The notes under the pieces are model-generated. The model did no database searches. It saw only the letters and a program-made list of their open reading frames with translations, and had not been told where the DNA came from. Below, piece after piece: positions 1 through 10,247 of a stretch of DNA of 64,000 nucleotides. Every line of letters begins with the position of its first letter. Positions within the stretch are counted from its first letter, which is position 1. The stretch is from Cunninghamia lanceolata (Eukaryota > Streptophyta > Pinopsida > Cupressales > Cupressaceae): NCBI GenBank assembly GCA_027924645.1, contig BSBN01000829.1, positions 4,402,001 through 4,466,000 on the forward strand, read 5' to 3'. A program made the position numbers and the translations under genes.

Positions 1-2
1 CA

Positions 3-480
3 AAAGACAAGCAACTCACATTTGAAGAGAACCCTAGACCAAAAGGACAAGGTCCCTATATTGAGATTCCTCCCCTGTCATCCTTACAAGGATCGGGAGG
101 TAATTGTTGACAACAAAACATTCAACCTAGACAAATGAGATTTGATCCCGGTGATTCTTCTTCTAAAATTTTAAAAAAAAAAAACCCATGAAAGAACAAA
201 GCCCTATCTTACAAGAGATAAGTAGTAAGAGAAAAAGAAATAGAAAAGTAAGAGAAAGATAAGAAAAGAAGACAAGCTTATGCCATAAACCTTGCATCTC
301 AACAAGAAAACATTGATCCAAACATTGAACCAAACAAAGAAGATCCTAACAATGAACAATCTAAAGACAAGAACATGAATTGGGCTATGGTACCTTATGT
401 CCCACTTTCCTCTAGCATTTAGGAGTGGGAAGATGACGATGATTTACTTGATGACCGCTAGCCTGAAAGACCTTACAGGT
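3..480 (+). pseudogene. Decayed coding tail of an upstream LTR element
   Basis: The frame starting at base 3 reads as protein-like sequence (Lys-Asp-Lys-Gln-Leu-Thr-Phe, later a Pro/Gly-rich stretch) up to a TGA near 112. A homopolymer A run near 170-182 then breaks the frame. From about 270 to 460 another stretch is rich in Asn, Gln, Glu and Asp and ends in an acidic cluster near 430-455. It lies upstream of a polypurine tract and LTR at 2061-2681 in the same orientation, so I infer it is the 3' coding end of that retrotransposon. No gag or pol motif is recognisable, and the domain identity is unknown. Confidence 0.4.
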
Positions 481-1609
481 AAGTATCCCTAACCCTTTAT
501 CTCTCTCATGATGTGCTTCCCTCGTGATGTTTTATGTGTTGTTTAGGCCTCCTGGGATGACCCTTGATTTTCTTGTAAGGTCTGGGATACTAGGAGACTG
601 CCTCTGTTGTGACCTTCTTCTATTTATATCATCATTCGTCTATATTGCCTCTCTGATTTCATTGTTGTGTGTTGTCTTATGGACATAGTGTTGCGGTTGA
701 TGACTTGGGGCCACCCTCCTATGTGACTATCCCTAAGACACTTGTTTCTCCTCTCTTATTTATTTTTTCCCTTCCTCTAGTGTTTCTATCTAGTGGGTGG
801 ATGATGAAAAACATTTATACCGATGCGGACCTAGCATCCCTTTAATGAGAAATCAAAAATTGGACTTAGTTCCTAATATGATGATGGAGTTGTAATATAT
901 TATCCAATGCTTGGCTAGTAGAAGCACTCATGCTTTCCGTGTAGTGATTTTGATGGTGTTCTATCTCATTTACAAATCATAACAATACTGTTGCTCTATG
1001 CACTTTGTTTATCTTGAATCTTGCATGCCTCAGATTTCATATGCATTATCATGATTATGCAGACACTAACATGTTTATTGCAAGGATGTGTTTGTGGGAA
1101 TATTTGGTGATTGTAAAGTACATGTCACCTATGGGGGGCATGGGCTTTGCAAAAGTCCATGTTCCCTTGTGTGTTTTCTTCCTACCTTAATGTGCTTGAT
1201 ATCGATACCTGATATCAACCACCTTAAGGTGGGGGCATATATAAGGAAAGCTATTTATTGTAGATGTTAGCAATGTTCTTGTCCTTAGGTGTAGTTTAAA
1301 GACTGGTGGCATTGAGTCCCTCCTACACTTTGAGTTTGTTTTCAATCAATCAATCAATCATCTTAAGCCCTCTGCGAAGGTGGGGGCAGTGTATCTCTTA
1401 CAGAGAGTCCCTATCATGCCATTTTCAAAAAGTCCTCATCAGGAGGCGGGGAGCGGTTATGTGACTAACTCAACCCTTGAGCATGTCTTCGGTGATTGTT
1501 GTGGTAAAGCCCAATCATCGATGTGTGTCTATAATGTGCCTGAGATGGTGATAAGCCTAGAAATAGGAACACTCCATCGCTTGACTGTCATGTTTTCTCT
1601 TTGTCTTCA

Positions 1610-1795
1610 AAGTGTGTGTGTTTGGCGTGCTTGCCTTGTTTGGTGTCTCTATTGCCCCATATGCAATCTAAATATCAACACAATGAGTGCTTCCTACATT
1701 TTGGGAGGTTTGGTGTGTCTTGTGTGTGTGTTGCCCCATATATGCAGTTTAAAGACAAGCACGATGAGTGATTCCTGCATTATGGGAAGTGTGTT
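1610..1795 (+). repeat. Two imperfect tandem copies of a ~90-bp unit
   Basis: Each copy carries the same ordered phrases: a TGTGTxTxG-rich start, TTGCCCCATAT, a GCA..TxTAAA segment, then CxATGAGTGxTTCCT followed by TTxTGGGA. A diverged third relative is suggested near 1283-1330 by TAGTTTAAAGAC and CCTACACTTTG. The copies differ at many positions, so the duplication is old. Confidence 0.55.
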
Positions 1796-1867
1796 TACTT
1801 TCTTGTACTTGCATTTGCATTTCATATATATGAGAAAAAGAAAAGAAAAGAAATCATTCATGTCTTC

Positions 1868-2005
1868 CATGCATTAACTATCTTCTATGCATCTGTTGTC
1901 TTCTCCATGTTTTGTGTGACTATAATTGTCTTCTCTATGTTTTGTGTGCCTGTCATTGTCTTCAATGTGTTTGGTGTGTCTTCTCCATGCTTGGCGTGTT
2001 TGTTG
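1868..2005 (+). repeat. Imperfect tandem repeat, unit about 35 bp
   Basis: About four degenerate copies of TGTCTTCTCCATGTTTTGTGTG follow each other, with variants such as TCTTCTCTATG, TCTTCAATGTG and TCTTCTCCATGCTTGGCGTG. They lie immediately upstream of the polypurine tract and 3' LTR. Confidence 0.55.
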
Positions 2006-2060
2006 TATTTGTTGATCGTACTTTAATGCAAGTATTGGCCTCACGTTTATACATACATTA

Positions 2061-2074
2061 AATTGGGGGCTAAA
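2061..2074 (+). other. Polypurine tract of the upstream element
   Basis: The purine-rich AATTGGGGGCTAAA directly abuts a TG that begins a typical LTR. This position and composition match the plus-strand primer site of LTR retrotransposons. Confidence 0.55.
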
Positions 2075-2681
2075 TGTAATGTTGAAAAATGTCCCCATGA
2101 GGGCTTTTCCCTCATAAGGTTTAGCTCACGGGTCTTTTATCTGCATTTAGGACATCTTGCATCATATTTTGACATCTTGATTAAATGAGCCCTAAGTTTC
2201 ATGACAAATGGGACCTAGGACGATCCCTTGAACCTAACCCTGCCCAAAATAGGAGGGAAGGACTTGGGTGCCTGCGCCCTAGTCCTACCCTATTTTGGGT
2301 CAATCCCAAATTTCTAGTGTCAGCTTGTGACCGTTATTTGGGTCCTATGCTGACACGGTAAGTTTGAATTACGAAATTCTTGGCGGGAGTGTTTGTAGTT
2401 GCATATAAAAGTATGTTTAGGCATTCATTTGTAAACTAGAGCATTACTAGATGAGCATTGGCATTATAAAGGTGATTCAAGGCATTCATTGTGTAGCAAG
2501 AGCAGATATGTGTTATCTATGTGTTTGTATTTGTAGATTTGAGCAATCATCTCTGCATGGCATGAAGAGCTTCTTCCTCCCATTCAAGATCTTCACTACA
2601 AAGTGACATCATTTATGTTTTTGATCATTTATCATTTGGCTTTTTCCTCTGCCTCCAAGGGCATGCACTCTCTATCTAACA
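2075..2681 (+). mobile_element. 3' LTR of the upstream element
   Basis: The 607-bp segment begins TGTAATGTTG after the polypurine tract and ends ATCTAACA, giving TG...CA ends with TGT/ACA inverted termini. A TATA-like TATAAAA lies at 2404-2410. It holds the phrase GACTTGGGTGCCTGC near 2263, which recurs in other LTR-like DNA at 22334 and 22450. The 5' LTR is outside the window, so neither the end nor the TSD can be verified. Confidence 0.5.
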
Positions 2682-2752
2682 ATGGTGTCTGGAAGACTTG
2701 GAAGTCTCTCCAGAGCTTAACTGAGGCAAGCCTCTAAACACCACAACCCCCT

Positions 2753-2918
2753 TCTCATGCCCACTTTTTATGAGTGGCCACGACACGAGAAAACCCATGT
2801 CATGCCACATTACCCATGTGGTCATGACATAAACCACCAAAAATTTTCCCCTAATCCCTAAATCTCCATCGCACAAGGTGAGGAAGGAAGACAAGCCGTG
2901 GATGAAGCATCCAAGACA
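2753..2918 (-). repeat. Left (3') LTR of the short-LTR element
   Basis: This 166-bp copy matches 22054-22219 along its whole length, with about eleven mismatches by eye. Its outer end reads TCTCATGCCC where the other copy has TGTCATGCCC, so the terminal TG is mutated. The inner end is CCAAGACA. CCCCT directly precedes it. Confidence 0.8.
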
Positions 2919-3169
2919 CCTTGTCACAAAAAAATAAACCAAGGGGATAACAACATTGATTGTCAAAAAACAACAATCATGGAAGAAAATATAATTCAAC
3001 CCCCATGCAACCAAGGCAGGATGGATCATTCATAAGCAAAAGAGATACGATTTTGTTATTTCCATCAAATTCGACATTAAGAGAGTTTTTCAAGGCAACA
3101 GGAGTTATAAATCCATTAACACAACACGACAAGGCCACATTAAGAGAGAAAGAGGATTCCAACATCCAG

Positions 3170-3815
3170 TCTATAATATTAAAACATCAGAAGAGATAGA
3201 TCGACAATAGTTATGTTCCTATACGTCAATAGAGATAAATAAACAATAAATACTTTCCTTTACAACAAGAGATAACTATATACCACTTATTTTCTTATAC
3301 ATCGAGAGAGATAACATACATTAATTATTTTCCTTCTCATCAATAGAAATAAATAACAATTGTCTTTCTCCTTGACATCAATAGACATAACTATGCACTT
3401 GTTATACAAGAGAAATAAATAACCAAAAATTATTTCCGTTACAACAAGAGAATAAAATAAATCAATAATTAATTTCCTTGACCCAAAGAGAGATAAATAA
3501 TACTTTCCTTTACAACAAGAGATAACTATTCATTAATTATTCTCCTATGCATCAATAGAATAAAATAAATGTTAAATGCAAAATTTATTTTCACTTACAT
3601 CAATAGAATAAAATACATCATAATGTACTTGTCCCGAATACATCAAAAGAAATAAATATACATCAATTACATTTCCAAAATATAAAGATAAACAAAATAA
3701 TTACGATAATCATTCCCTTGAATACATCAGGAGAGGAATCTGAAACATCTATAGAAATAAATACAATAATCATTTTTGCTTTACATCAATAGAAGCAAAT
3801 AACCATAATGATTCT
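3170..3815. repeat. Degenerate AT-rich minisatellite
   Basis: Roughly a dozen variants of a 45-60 bp unit centred on CATCAATAGAAATAAATA followed by a T-rich stretch such as ATTATTTTCCTT run through this interval. Variants include ACAACAAGAGATAAC, CATCGAGAGAGATAAC and CATCAATAGAATAAAAT. Unit length and sequence drift strongly, so the array is old or was never homogenised. Confidence 0.6.
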
Positions 3816-6800
3816 TCCAACGGACGAAGACTAAGATTCTGCATAGGACTATAATAGGGTTTGCCATACGAAGACCAATGGGGAATGTTGCCCACCTCCC
3901 AACCATGTTGCCATCATCGAGCACAATGGATGTCCATTACGCACTAGGCAACCCCCGAGCTACGGAGAGAGGAGATCATAGGACCACTTCTATCATGGCC
4001 AAACTCACACAATGAGGAACTCAATCAGTTGACCAGGTTAACCATATTATGTTAAAAATGAGACTCACATACAAACAACACCCACCAATAGGGATCGATA
4101 GAACTGGAGGATCTCAATGCACCCCAAACACCCAAAGCATAATTCCCATGCAAAACTACATCACAAGGGCATTCATGACCCCAAACAAGAAAGGGTGGGA
4201 CCAGAGTAACAACAGGAAACAACCAAATTCTAAAATTCATTCTTACCCCTTTCTAAATAGGCTATTCATTCTAATTAATTATCCTCAAAGAGAGAGAGAG
4301 AGAGAGAGCACCCCAGCTAAATGCATCTCACTCAAAAGTACAAGTCAAAATGTTACTACCCTTCTAAGGTAATATAGCACAATAAAAGAGGTACAACAAC
4401 ATCATATTGGTTTGACATAGAAATAAACATATAAACGATTTTAGTCAATAAGCGGTAACCCACTTAAGCATGGGGGTATAGACACATACAAAATTCTTGT
4501 GGGACACTATTATTTACCTAAAAATAGTCATTTCCAAACAAAAAAAAAAGGATACGCTTCATGAAAAGGTGCAACATACTGAAGAGGAAAGGGGAGATGC
4601 GAAGCTACTAAAAACTAACCTTAAAAATAGGACAGTCAACCCTACTGACCAAGTAACCTCCATTTTTTTTAATGAAATCCATCTAATCATAGTACCTTTA
4701 AAATACTATAGTGTACCTCAGTATAAGTGAATTAAATAAGTAAGATGAACAACATAGTATACACCCCTTTTTAAAGTTTCAATTGCATTTTACAGCAGCA
4801 CTATCGTAACCCTATATACATTCTGACAGTTGTCCAAAATTTCTCCTTCCAAACGATATGACCTCATCAATATAGAGGGCCCCAGTTAAAATATTTGTAT
4901 ATAAAAAAAATAAAATAAAATAAGGAGCCAAGGGAGTGTATGGCAGAAAAAGAAAAGGTCTACGTTAGGCATAAGTCCTGGAAAAGGCGTGAGCAGTAAG
5001 GTGACTTAGTCCCAATGGATGAACGACCCCATACGCAAGGGCCAAGCCTCTTGGGGGATGCGACTACAAATGGAGAGGAGGGAAGGTTTGTAGAAAGCAA
5101 TGAGAAGCTTTCAGGCACAATATTCGATGGAGCAATAATTCTTCCTCCCACAGTTTTGGCCATTACCCTCTCCCCTTCGTAATGTATGGGTTTGTTTAAA
5201 AATCATACGAACCATCGTTAGGTAGTCCCCTGCTAGGTATAATAATTGGAAATACTCTGGCAGATGACTATGCGAGGAGTGAAAGTGGATAGAGTAAAAC
5301 AACCAAAAAAAAACCAAGAAAGAAGAAAGCTATCGTAGTGCTTGCCAACACTAGCTATGCCTTATCTATGGCTTCAGTAGCTTAAAACCACCCGCTGGCC
5401 TTAGTCGGGATGGTTTCGTTGCACACTACTAAAAAAAACAAAAGAAGAGAAGTTTTGTTAATAACATCCCTATGATTATAATCTTAGCACCTCGAGTTGT
5501 TTACCACCCCCTCCATGTTCTGAGGTACCTCTCCCATATCAAATGCCTCATTTTTGTTTTCCAGACCAAAACATAGAAAGACGAAATAATTATCTCCTAC
5601 TCCCATTTCATTCAATGCATGGCAATAGACATGGATGTCATTCACAGGAGGAAACATGAATAAAAAAAAGTTTTAATAAGCAAGTAAAAGTTTATTCTAT
5701 TTTCTAAGACCTTGATGGATAAGAAGTAGGGAAAATACCTCCCCAATACCCACAACCAAGGTATGCCACATCTTTTGGAGCTCCCTCTCAAACTGCAACA
5801 GGTTGGAAGACAATAACAAGGCCTACTCGCCAAGATTTTCACCTATGTTCTCCACATCTGCCGTAATCTTTTAGTTTTCAAAGCTTAAACATCCAAGAGA
5901 CCTCCATGGAAGAGATGTTCAGTCTTCTAGAAGCAAGGTGTACAAAAAGAGGCTTTGTAATAAGGTGAACAAAACTGCCATTCTATGCTAGGATTAACAA
6001 TGGGAAGCCCTGATTCCCCAGGAAGATGGGTATCGATCCACCATAAGGTCCCCCTCCCTTGTTCCATCCCGAGTCCCCCCCCTATGGTGCCCTAAACTGT
6101 ATTTTCTAACCCTAAGTTTTTTTTCCCTCCCAAAATCCATTGACCTCGCTTTTCCAACAGTAAACAATTAATTTTCCATTTTCTCTCTTTTTTTTTTTTA
6201 ACACAGGCATTCCAATTAAAACTCCATGAAGGAATATTTTAACTAAAACTTCTACCAAAATCATTAACACCTAGGCTGCCTTAGCTGCAGAATATGATGG
6301 AAAATATTTTAAAGCCTGAAATATAAGAACGAAGGGATTTAGAAGAGAAAACTTCCCAAAAATTTATATACGATTATAATGATATAATTATAGTTTACTC
6401 ATACTAAAGTATGACATAATATTTTATATAGATTACGCATACTAAGTATGTCATAGTATTCTAAAGGATATCATAGAATAGGTATTGAAGAAAACCGAAA
6501 GATTGAATACGTTACCAATACAATAGTACAATTCAGGTATGATTTTCTTCCACACCGAAAAATCTATACGATCCTAACAAAGTAGTGGGGCCAACCCTCC
6601 ATAATACAAACCACTCTTATGGAACATAACTTACCCACGTAGATGCATTTACAGAAAAAAAAACCCTCTAATATATATAATATTTATTAAGCATATGTCT
6701 GAACACATCCCTATATGAGAAGAACAAAATAACTAGAGTTTAAATCTAATGCCCCCACCAACTCAAAAGCACTGAAGCAAAAAAGGGAAGGAACTTGATG

Positions 6801-7267
6801 AAAGAATGCTTTCATTAGAAGCATTTCCAAATCCAAGCAGAAAGGCTAGCTTTCCAAGACATGACTGATACTTATACTCACATAAATTAGTCATGAATTA
6901 TCCCAAGAACTAACCTTTTACCCATAAGAAATTCAAGAAGGCCCATACTAACATACAAGAGCACTCCTACAAAAAGGATACACGAGAATGACACCACACC
7001 TAAAGTATGGTATTTTCTGCAAGAACTCCACTACCCACCATAAAGGAAACCAATACGATAAAAGAGAATTCTAGTCCACTAAGAATCACACAAGGAACAC
7101 AAACACTAGATGGGTTTACACACAACACAAAGTCCCGACACGACAAGGATTTTGGTTAAGGGGAGTGGTCAACCACTGGGAACTAGTCCTTCATACACAA
7201 CCGAACACGATGGATTAAGCGGCTGACATACCATATGAACACATGGTCAAAACTCAGCCCCAAGCTA

Positions 7268-7350
7268 GGTGAGGTGTGATGGCCAAGTGGTTAAGTGATC
7301 TCATGTCTCCTCCTCCACATGCACCCATTAGTTGAAACCTATATAGGTAC
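7268..7350 (+). repeat. Candidate tRNA-derived SINE head or tRNA relic
   Basis: TGGCCAAGTGGTTAAG fits the RNA polymerase III A-box consensus TRGYNNARNGG and matches the D-arm of plant tRNA-Leu/Ser. About 50 bases downstream AGTTGAAACC resembles a B-box (GGTTCRANNCC) with about two mismatches. The spacing suits a tRNA with a long variable arm. The acceptor stem does not pair well, so an intact tRNA gene is unlikely. Confidence 0.35.
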
Positions 7351-8095
7351 GCCCTGCACACTCAAATCAAAACATCAAATCCATCCATGGAGATCATAGT
7401 CGAAGAAACATATAATAGACCAATGAGGACACATATTCAATCACATCATTACATCATATAATAGTCAACTCATTTTATCACTTGATCTAGAACTATAAGA
7501 TAAATTGGTACGTACCAGTGAGACAAGGGCAGGCCTTACATACTACCCCACTAGGAAATGACTTACTCTGGGAAGTCATCAAGAGGAGGATAGAAGCATT
7601 CCCCTAAGCTTCTTTGCACCAGACAAGGTAAGTACAAAAGATAGCATATGCAAAAAAGAACTCACAAAAATCAAACATGGTAACTAAAAGTTATAAATCC
7701 ATAATTCTTTTCACCAAATACATTCTTTTAATTGAAACTCAGCACAAGGAATTTCATGATCATCAATCATTTACACACATGCATATAGAAAATTCACACA
7801 TCATGGTGGTGTTCACCTAGGGTTAGGGTTCTGAATTTGTGTTTGCACGTTCCTATGTTTATTCTTTCAAACCCTTAGTGCCTTAGTTTAAATTATCCCT
7901 CCACCTACATGCAATGTTTTACCGTTTTTTTCCATCACACGTGAGCAAATGCTAGGTTTTTGTATGTGCAACTAGTCATGTATATTTGCGGGTTTGTGAA
8001 ATCTCAATCGGCCTTTGAAAGGGTGAGTTATATGCATTTTTGAATGCATATAGGGCTCAAGAAGATGCATATACAAGGTGGGAATCTATCGCAGA

Positions 8096-8830
8096 TCCCA
8101 GGAATATTCACAGTTTGTATATCGGCTACATACAAAGGGTCTTGTATATTCAGTAATATACAAAGCAACAAAGATACAATTGGTAGGGCTCGTAGGTGTA
8201 TACAAACGAGTTTGTATATTCGGCATACAAGGGGAAGGTGCAGAGGTGTTTGCATATATAAGGATTGACATACAAGCAGAATATGTAGGGTGGACGCGAC
8301 CAAAGGAATTAATAGCATTTTGAAATATTTTGAGATCCACTTTGTATGTTTGGGATTGTATATTCCAAATATACAATCGAATGTACAAGGTTAGGCATGC
8401 AAATAGGTCAGCAGCAAACATAAAAAATGGGGCCCACTAGTTGTATGTGCATTCACTTGTCTATCGGCACATACAAGCCAATATACAAAAGGAGATATGC
8501 AACCCAGACGTGGAGGAGGAATCAAATGCAATGAATGAAATTTGAGGTCTGTGGGTTGTATAAAAGTGCTTGTATATGCTGATATACAAGCCAATGTGCA
8601 AGTAGGAGGATACAAGCTAGATTTCAAAGGGTGGTACATTCTGATGTATAATGATTTGAAGTTCGCAGCTTGTATGTATGTATGTGTTGTATATTGCAGA
8701 TATACAAAGGAGAAAGATACATGCTGGACCCGATTGAAAATTCCAATTTGCTCTCTAACAATTTGGGGTCCACTTTGTATAATGAACAGTTGTATGTATA
8801 TGCTCTCGCATATACAAAGATTTAGAGGGC
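8096..8830. repeat. Array of TTGTATAT / ATATACAA inverted repeats in U3
   Basis: At least eight short hairpins lie here. Arms include TTTGTAT/ATACAAA (8114-8136), TTGTATATT/AATATACAA (8142-8163), TTGTAT/ATACAA (8212-8230), an 11-bp perfect pair GATTGTATATT/AATATACAATC (8354-8378), CTTGTATAT/ATATACAAG (8569-8590), TTGTATAT/ATATACAA (8687-8707) and TGTATATGC/GCATATACA (8795-8816). Loops are 3-9 nt and differ from hairpin to hairpin, while the arms stay alike. The loops often contain TCGGC. Confidence 0.85.
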
Positions 8831-9269
8831 AAAAAGTCAGCGATAGGAACATGGACTGCCTACGTGGCATGCAACCATTGGCTCTTGGCATTTTTGCAGG
8901 TTTTTGGGGCCATTTGATCTCAGCGATAGAGTCATGATCGACGGTCATGTTTTGAACCTTCGGTGTGAGTTTTTCCTGTGTGTTTGCAACGGTTTTGAGC
9001 GGGAAAACTTTAGATGTGTTCATTGCTGCATCCTGCGGGTAGCTGAATCGTTAATGGCGGACTTGCAGAGGCATCGATGGATGAAGTGATAGATGAACTA
9101 CCAAATTTAAGATGAAAATCTTTGAGCGGCGGCTCAGATCCCGAGCTCACCTGCCCTCTCCTCTGTTTTCCTCAGCTACCTTCAATTTTTTGGGCGCCAT
9201 TTCTGATGCATTGTATCTGGTAAATTTTTTATTTGCCTTGTAATTAATTTGATGAATGTATAGTTTGGC

Positions 9270-9276
9270 TATATAA
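9270..9276 (+). promoter_or_regulatory. TATA box of the Tat 5' LTR
   Basis: TATATAA within GGCTATATAAGGGG is conserved in the 3' LTR at 18380-18386, with the same flanking bases. It is the best candidate for the LTR promoter and divides U3 from R/U5. Confidence 0.65.
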
Positions 9277-10183
9277 GGGGCAAACTGTGTCAGTCATGGT
9301 TGTTGAAAATTGGACAAATTTTGGTGCTGTGATAAGATATAACTTCGTTGGAGGCTCTGTTTTAGGTGTTTTGTGAGTTTATGAATCTCATGTTGTTTTA
9401 AATGAGTAATGCTATATTGCATGTATTCTGTTATTTGTCTCCAAATTGAATGTGTTCTTCTTCTAAATTTTAAATAGCTAAGGGGTGTTTAAGGTTCTAG
9501 AATATGGGTTTACTATATTGAATGCTAGATCTTTTACTTCTGCTCAAGGGGTAGATTAAATGTTTCAGGTTAAGTGTTGGGAAGAACATATTGCAGTGAG
9601 GATGTTTGTAAGTAGAGATAATTGAATACTTAGTTTTGGGAAGTATCTGTAAGTCAGATACCAAAGCAATCCCCTAAAACCCAGTCATTGATATATGTTT
9701 ATGATAACCATTCACATGTGTATGTCTATTAGCTCCAAGCCCTAGATAGGCACTAATCCAGTCTTGTATTGAGGTTACAGCCCAAGGTCCTAGTTTTGTA
9801 TCCAAATAAATATCAAACTTAAAACTCCAAATACAAACCTTTAGGACATTTAGAAGTAGTTTTAGGATCAAAATCCTCTGTCTACAACTGAATATAGGCC
9901 CAAAGCCAGCCCCTTTGCACTTATTCCATAGTTTTGGTCTGCATCATAGAGGATTTATCTGCTTTCTGTCAACATCCAAGTAAGTTCATGTGCATATGTT
10001 ATAGATGTTGAATAGGGAATATCCCCCTTGGTTCTACAGAGCCTAAAGAAGAAGAGGAGATATTTATAGAGTCTATCTCCTGTACTGTTGGCCCCTGGCC
10101 TAGGAATCCTATTGATCAATGATGGCTACCTTGTAGGGATTACTGGGAATAAGCATCCAGTCTGGGAAAAACACTAACAGATT

Positions 10184-10201
10184 TGGCGACTTCGCTGGGG
10201 A
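10184..10201 (+). other. Primer binding site, tRNA-Arg type
   Basis: TGGCGACTTCGCTGGGGA begins four bases after the 5' LTR. It resembles the complement of the 3' end of plant tRNA-Arg, the primer reported for Ogre/Tat elements. The tRNA match is from family knowledge and was not computed. Confidence 0.75.
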
Positions 10202-10247
10202 CTTGTGCAAGAACCTTGGTGTAAAAGAAAATAATTCCTAGTTGTAG

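Larger units (their letters stand above)
481..2060 (+). other. 3' non-coding region of the upstream LTR element
   Basis: About 1.6 kb lies between the decayed coding tail and the polypurine tract. It is T/G-rich on the plus strand, has no supported ORF and contains two sets of imperfect tandem repeats (listed separately). A G-rich phrase, AAGGTGGGGGCA, appears near 1224 and again near 1377 and resembles the polypurine tract further on. Long 3' untranslated tracts of this kind are common in plant gypsy elements. The short open frames here have no protein-like features. Confidence 0.4.
2919..7803 (-). other. Left part of the short-LTR element's internal region
   Basis: About 4.9 kb of A-rich sequence without a supported gene. 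It contains a degenerate minisatellite (3170-3815), a short GA run near 4289-4308 and a candidate tRNA-derived SINE head near 7268. The open frames are short, overlap on both strands and lack any retroviral motif (zinc knuckle, DSG, xxDD or DDE). No clear polypurine tract adjoins the left LTR; only GTGACAAGG is seen on the minus strand. Confidence 0.5.
7804..10179 (+). repeat. 5' LTR of the Tat-type element
   Basis: The 2,376-bp repeat starts TGGTGGTGTTCACC and ends ACACTAACA just before the primer site. A TATA box, CTATATAAGG, sits at 9269-9278, so the U3 part is about 1.5 kb. The U3 carries the inverted-repeat array at 8096-8830. Relative to the 3' copy it lacks about 36 bp near 9395. Open frames on both strands inside it are by-products of the palindromes and are not genes. 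Confidence 0.9.

Noticed and set aside
7271..7345. A functional tRNA gene
   Set aside because: The A-box is good, but acceptor and T-arm pairing are poor, so only a SINE or relic is proposed.
7818..7832. Telomere-like AGGGTTAGGGTT at the start of the Tat LTR (also in the 3' LTR)
   Set aside because: Only two units, not the plant TTTAGGG repeat in tandem, and present simply because the LTR is duplicated. Not an interstitial telomere.
8096..8830. A CRISPR array
   Set aside because: The repeats are short palindromes with irregular spacing and no conserved full-length repeat, in a plant nuclear context with no cas genes.
8391..9023. A 210-codon minus-strand open frame inside the Tat 5' LTR, and similar frames at 17535-17927 and 8086-8421
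   Set aside because: They sit on the palindromic U3 array and are rich in Tyr-Ile-Gln from TATACAA repeats. Homologous frames in the two LTRs are broken differently, which argues against a protein.
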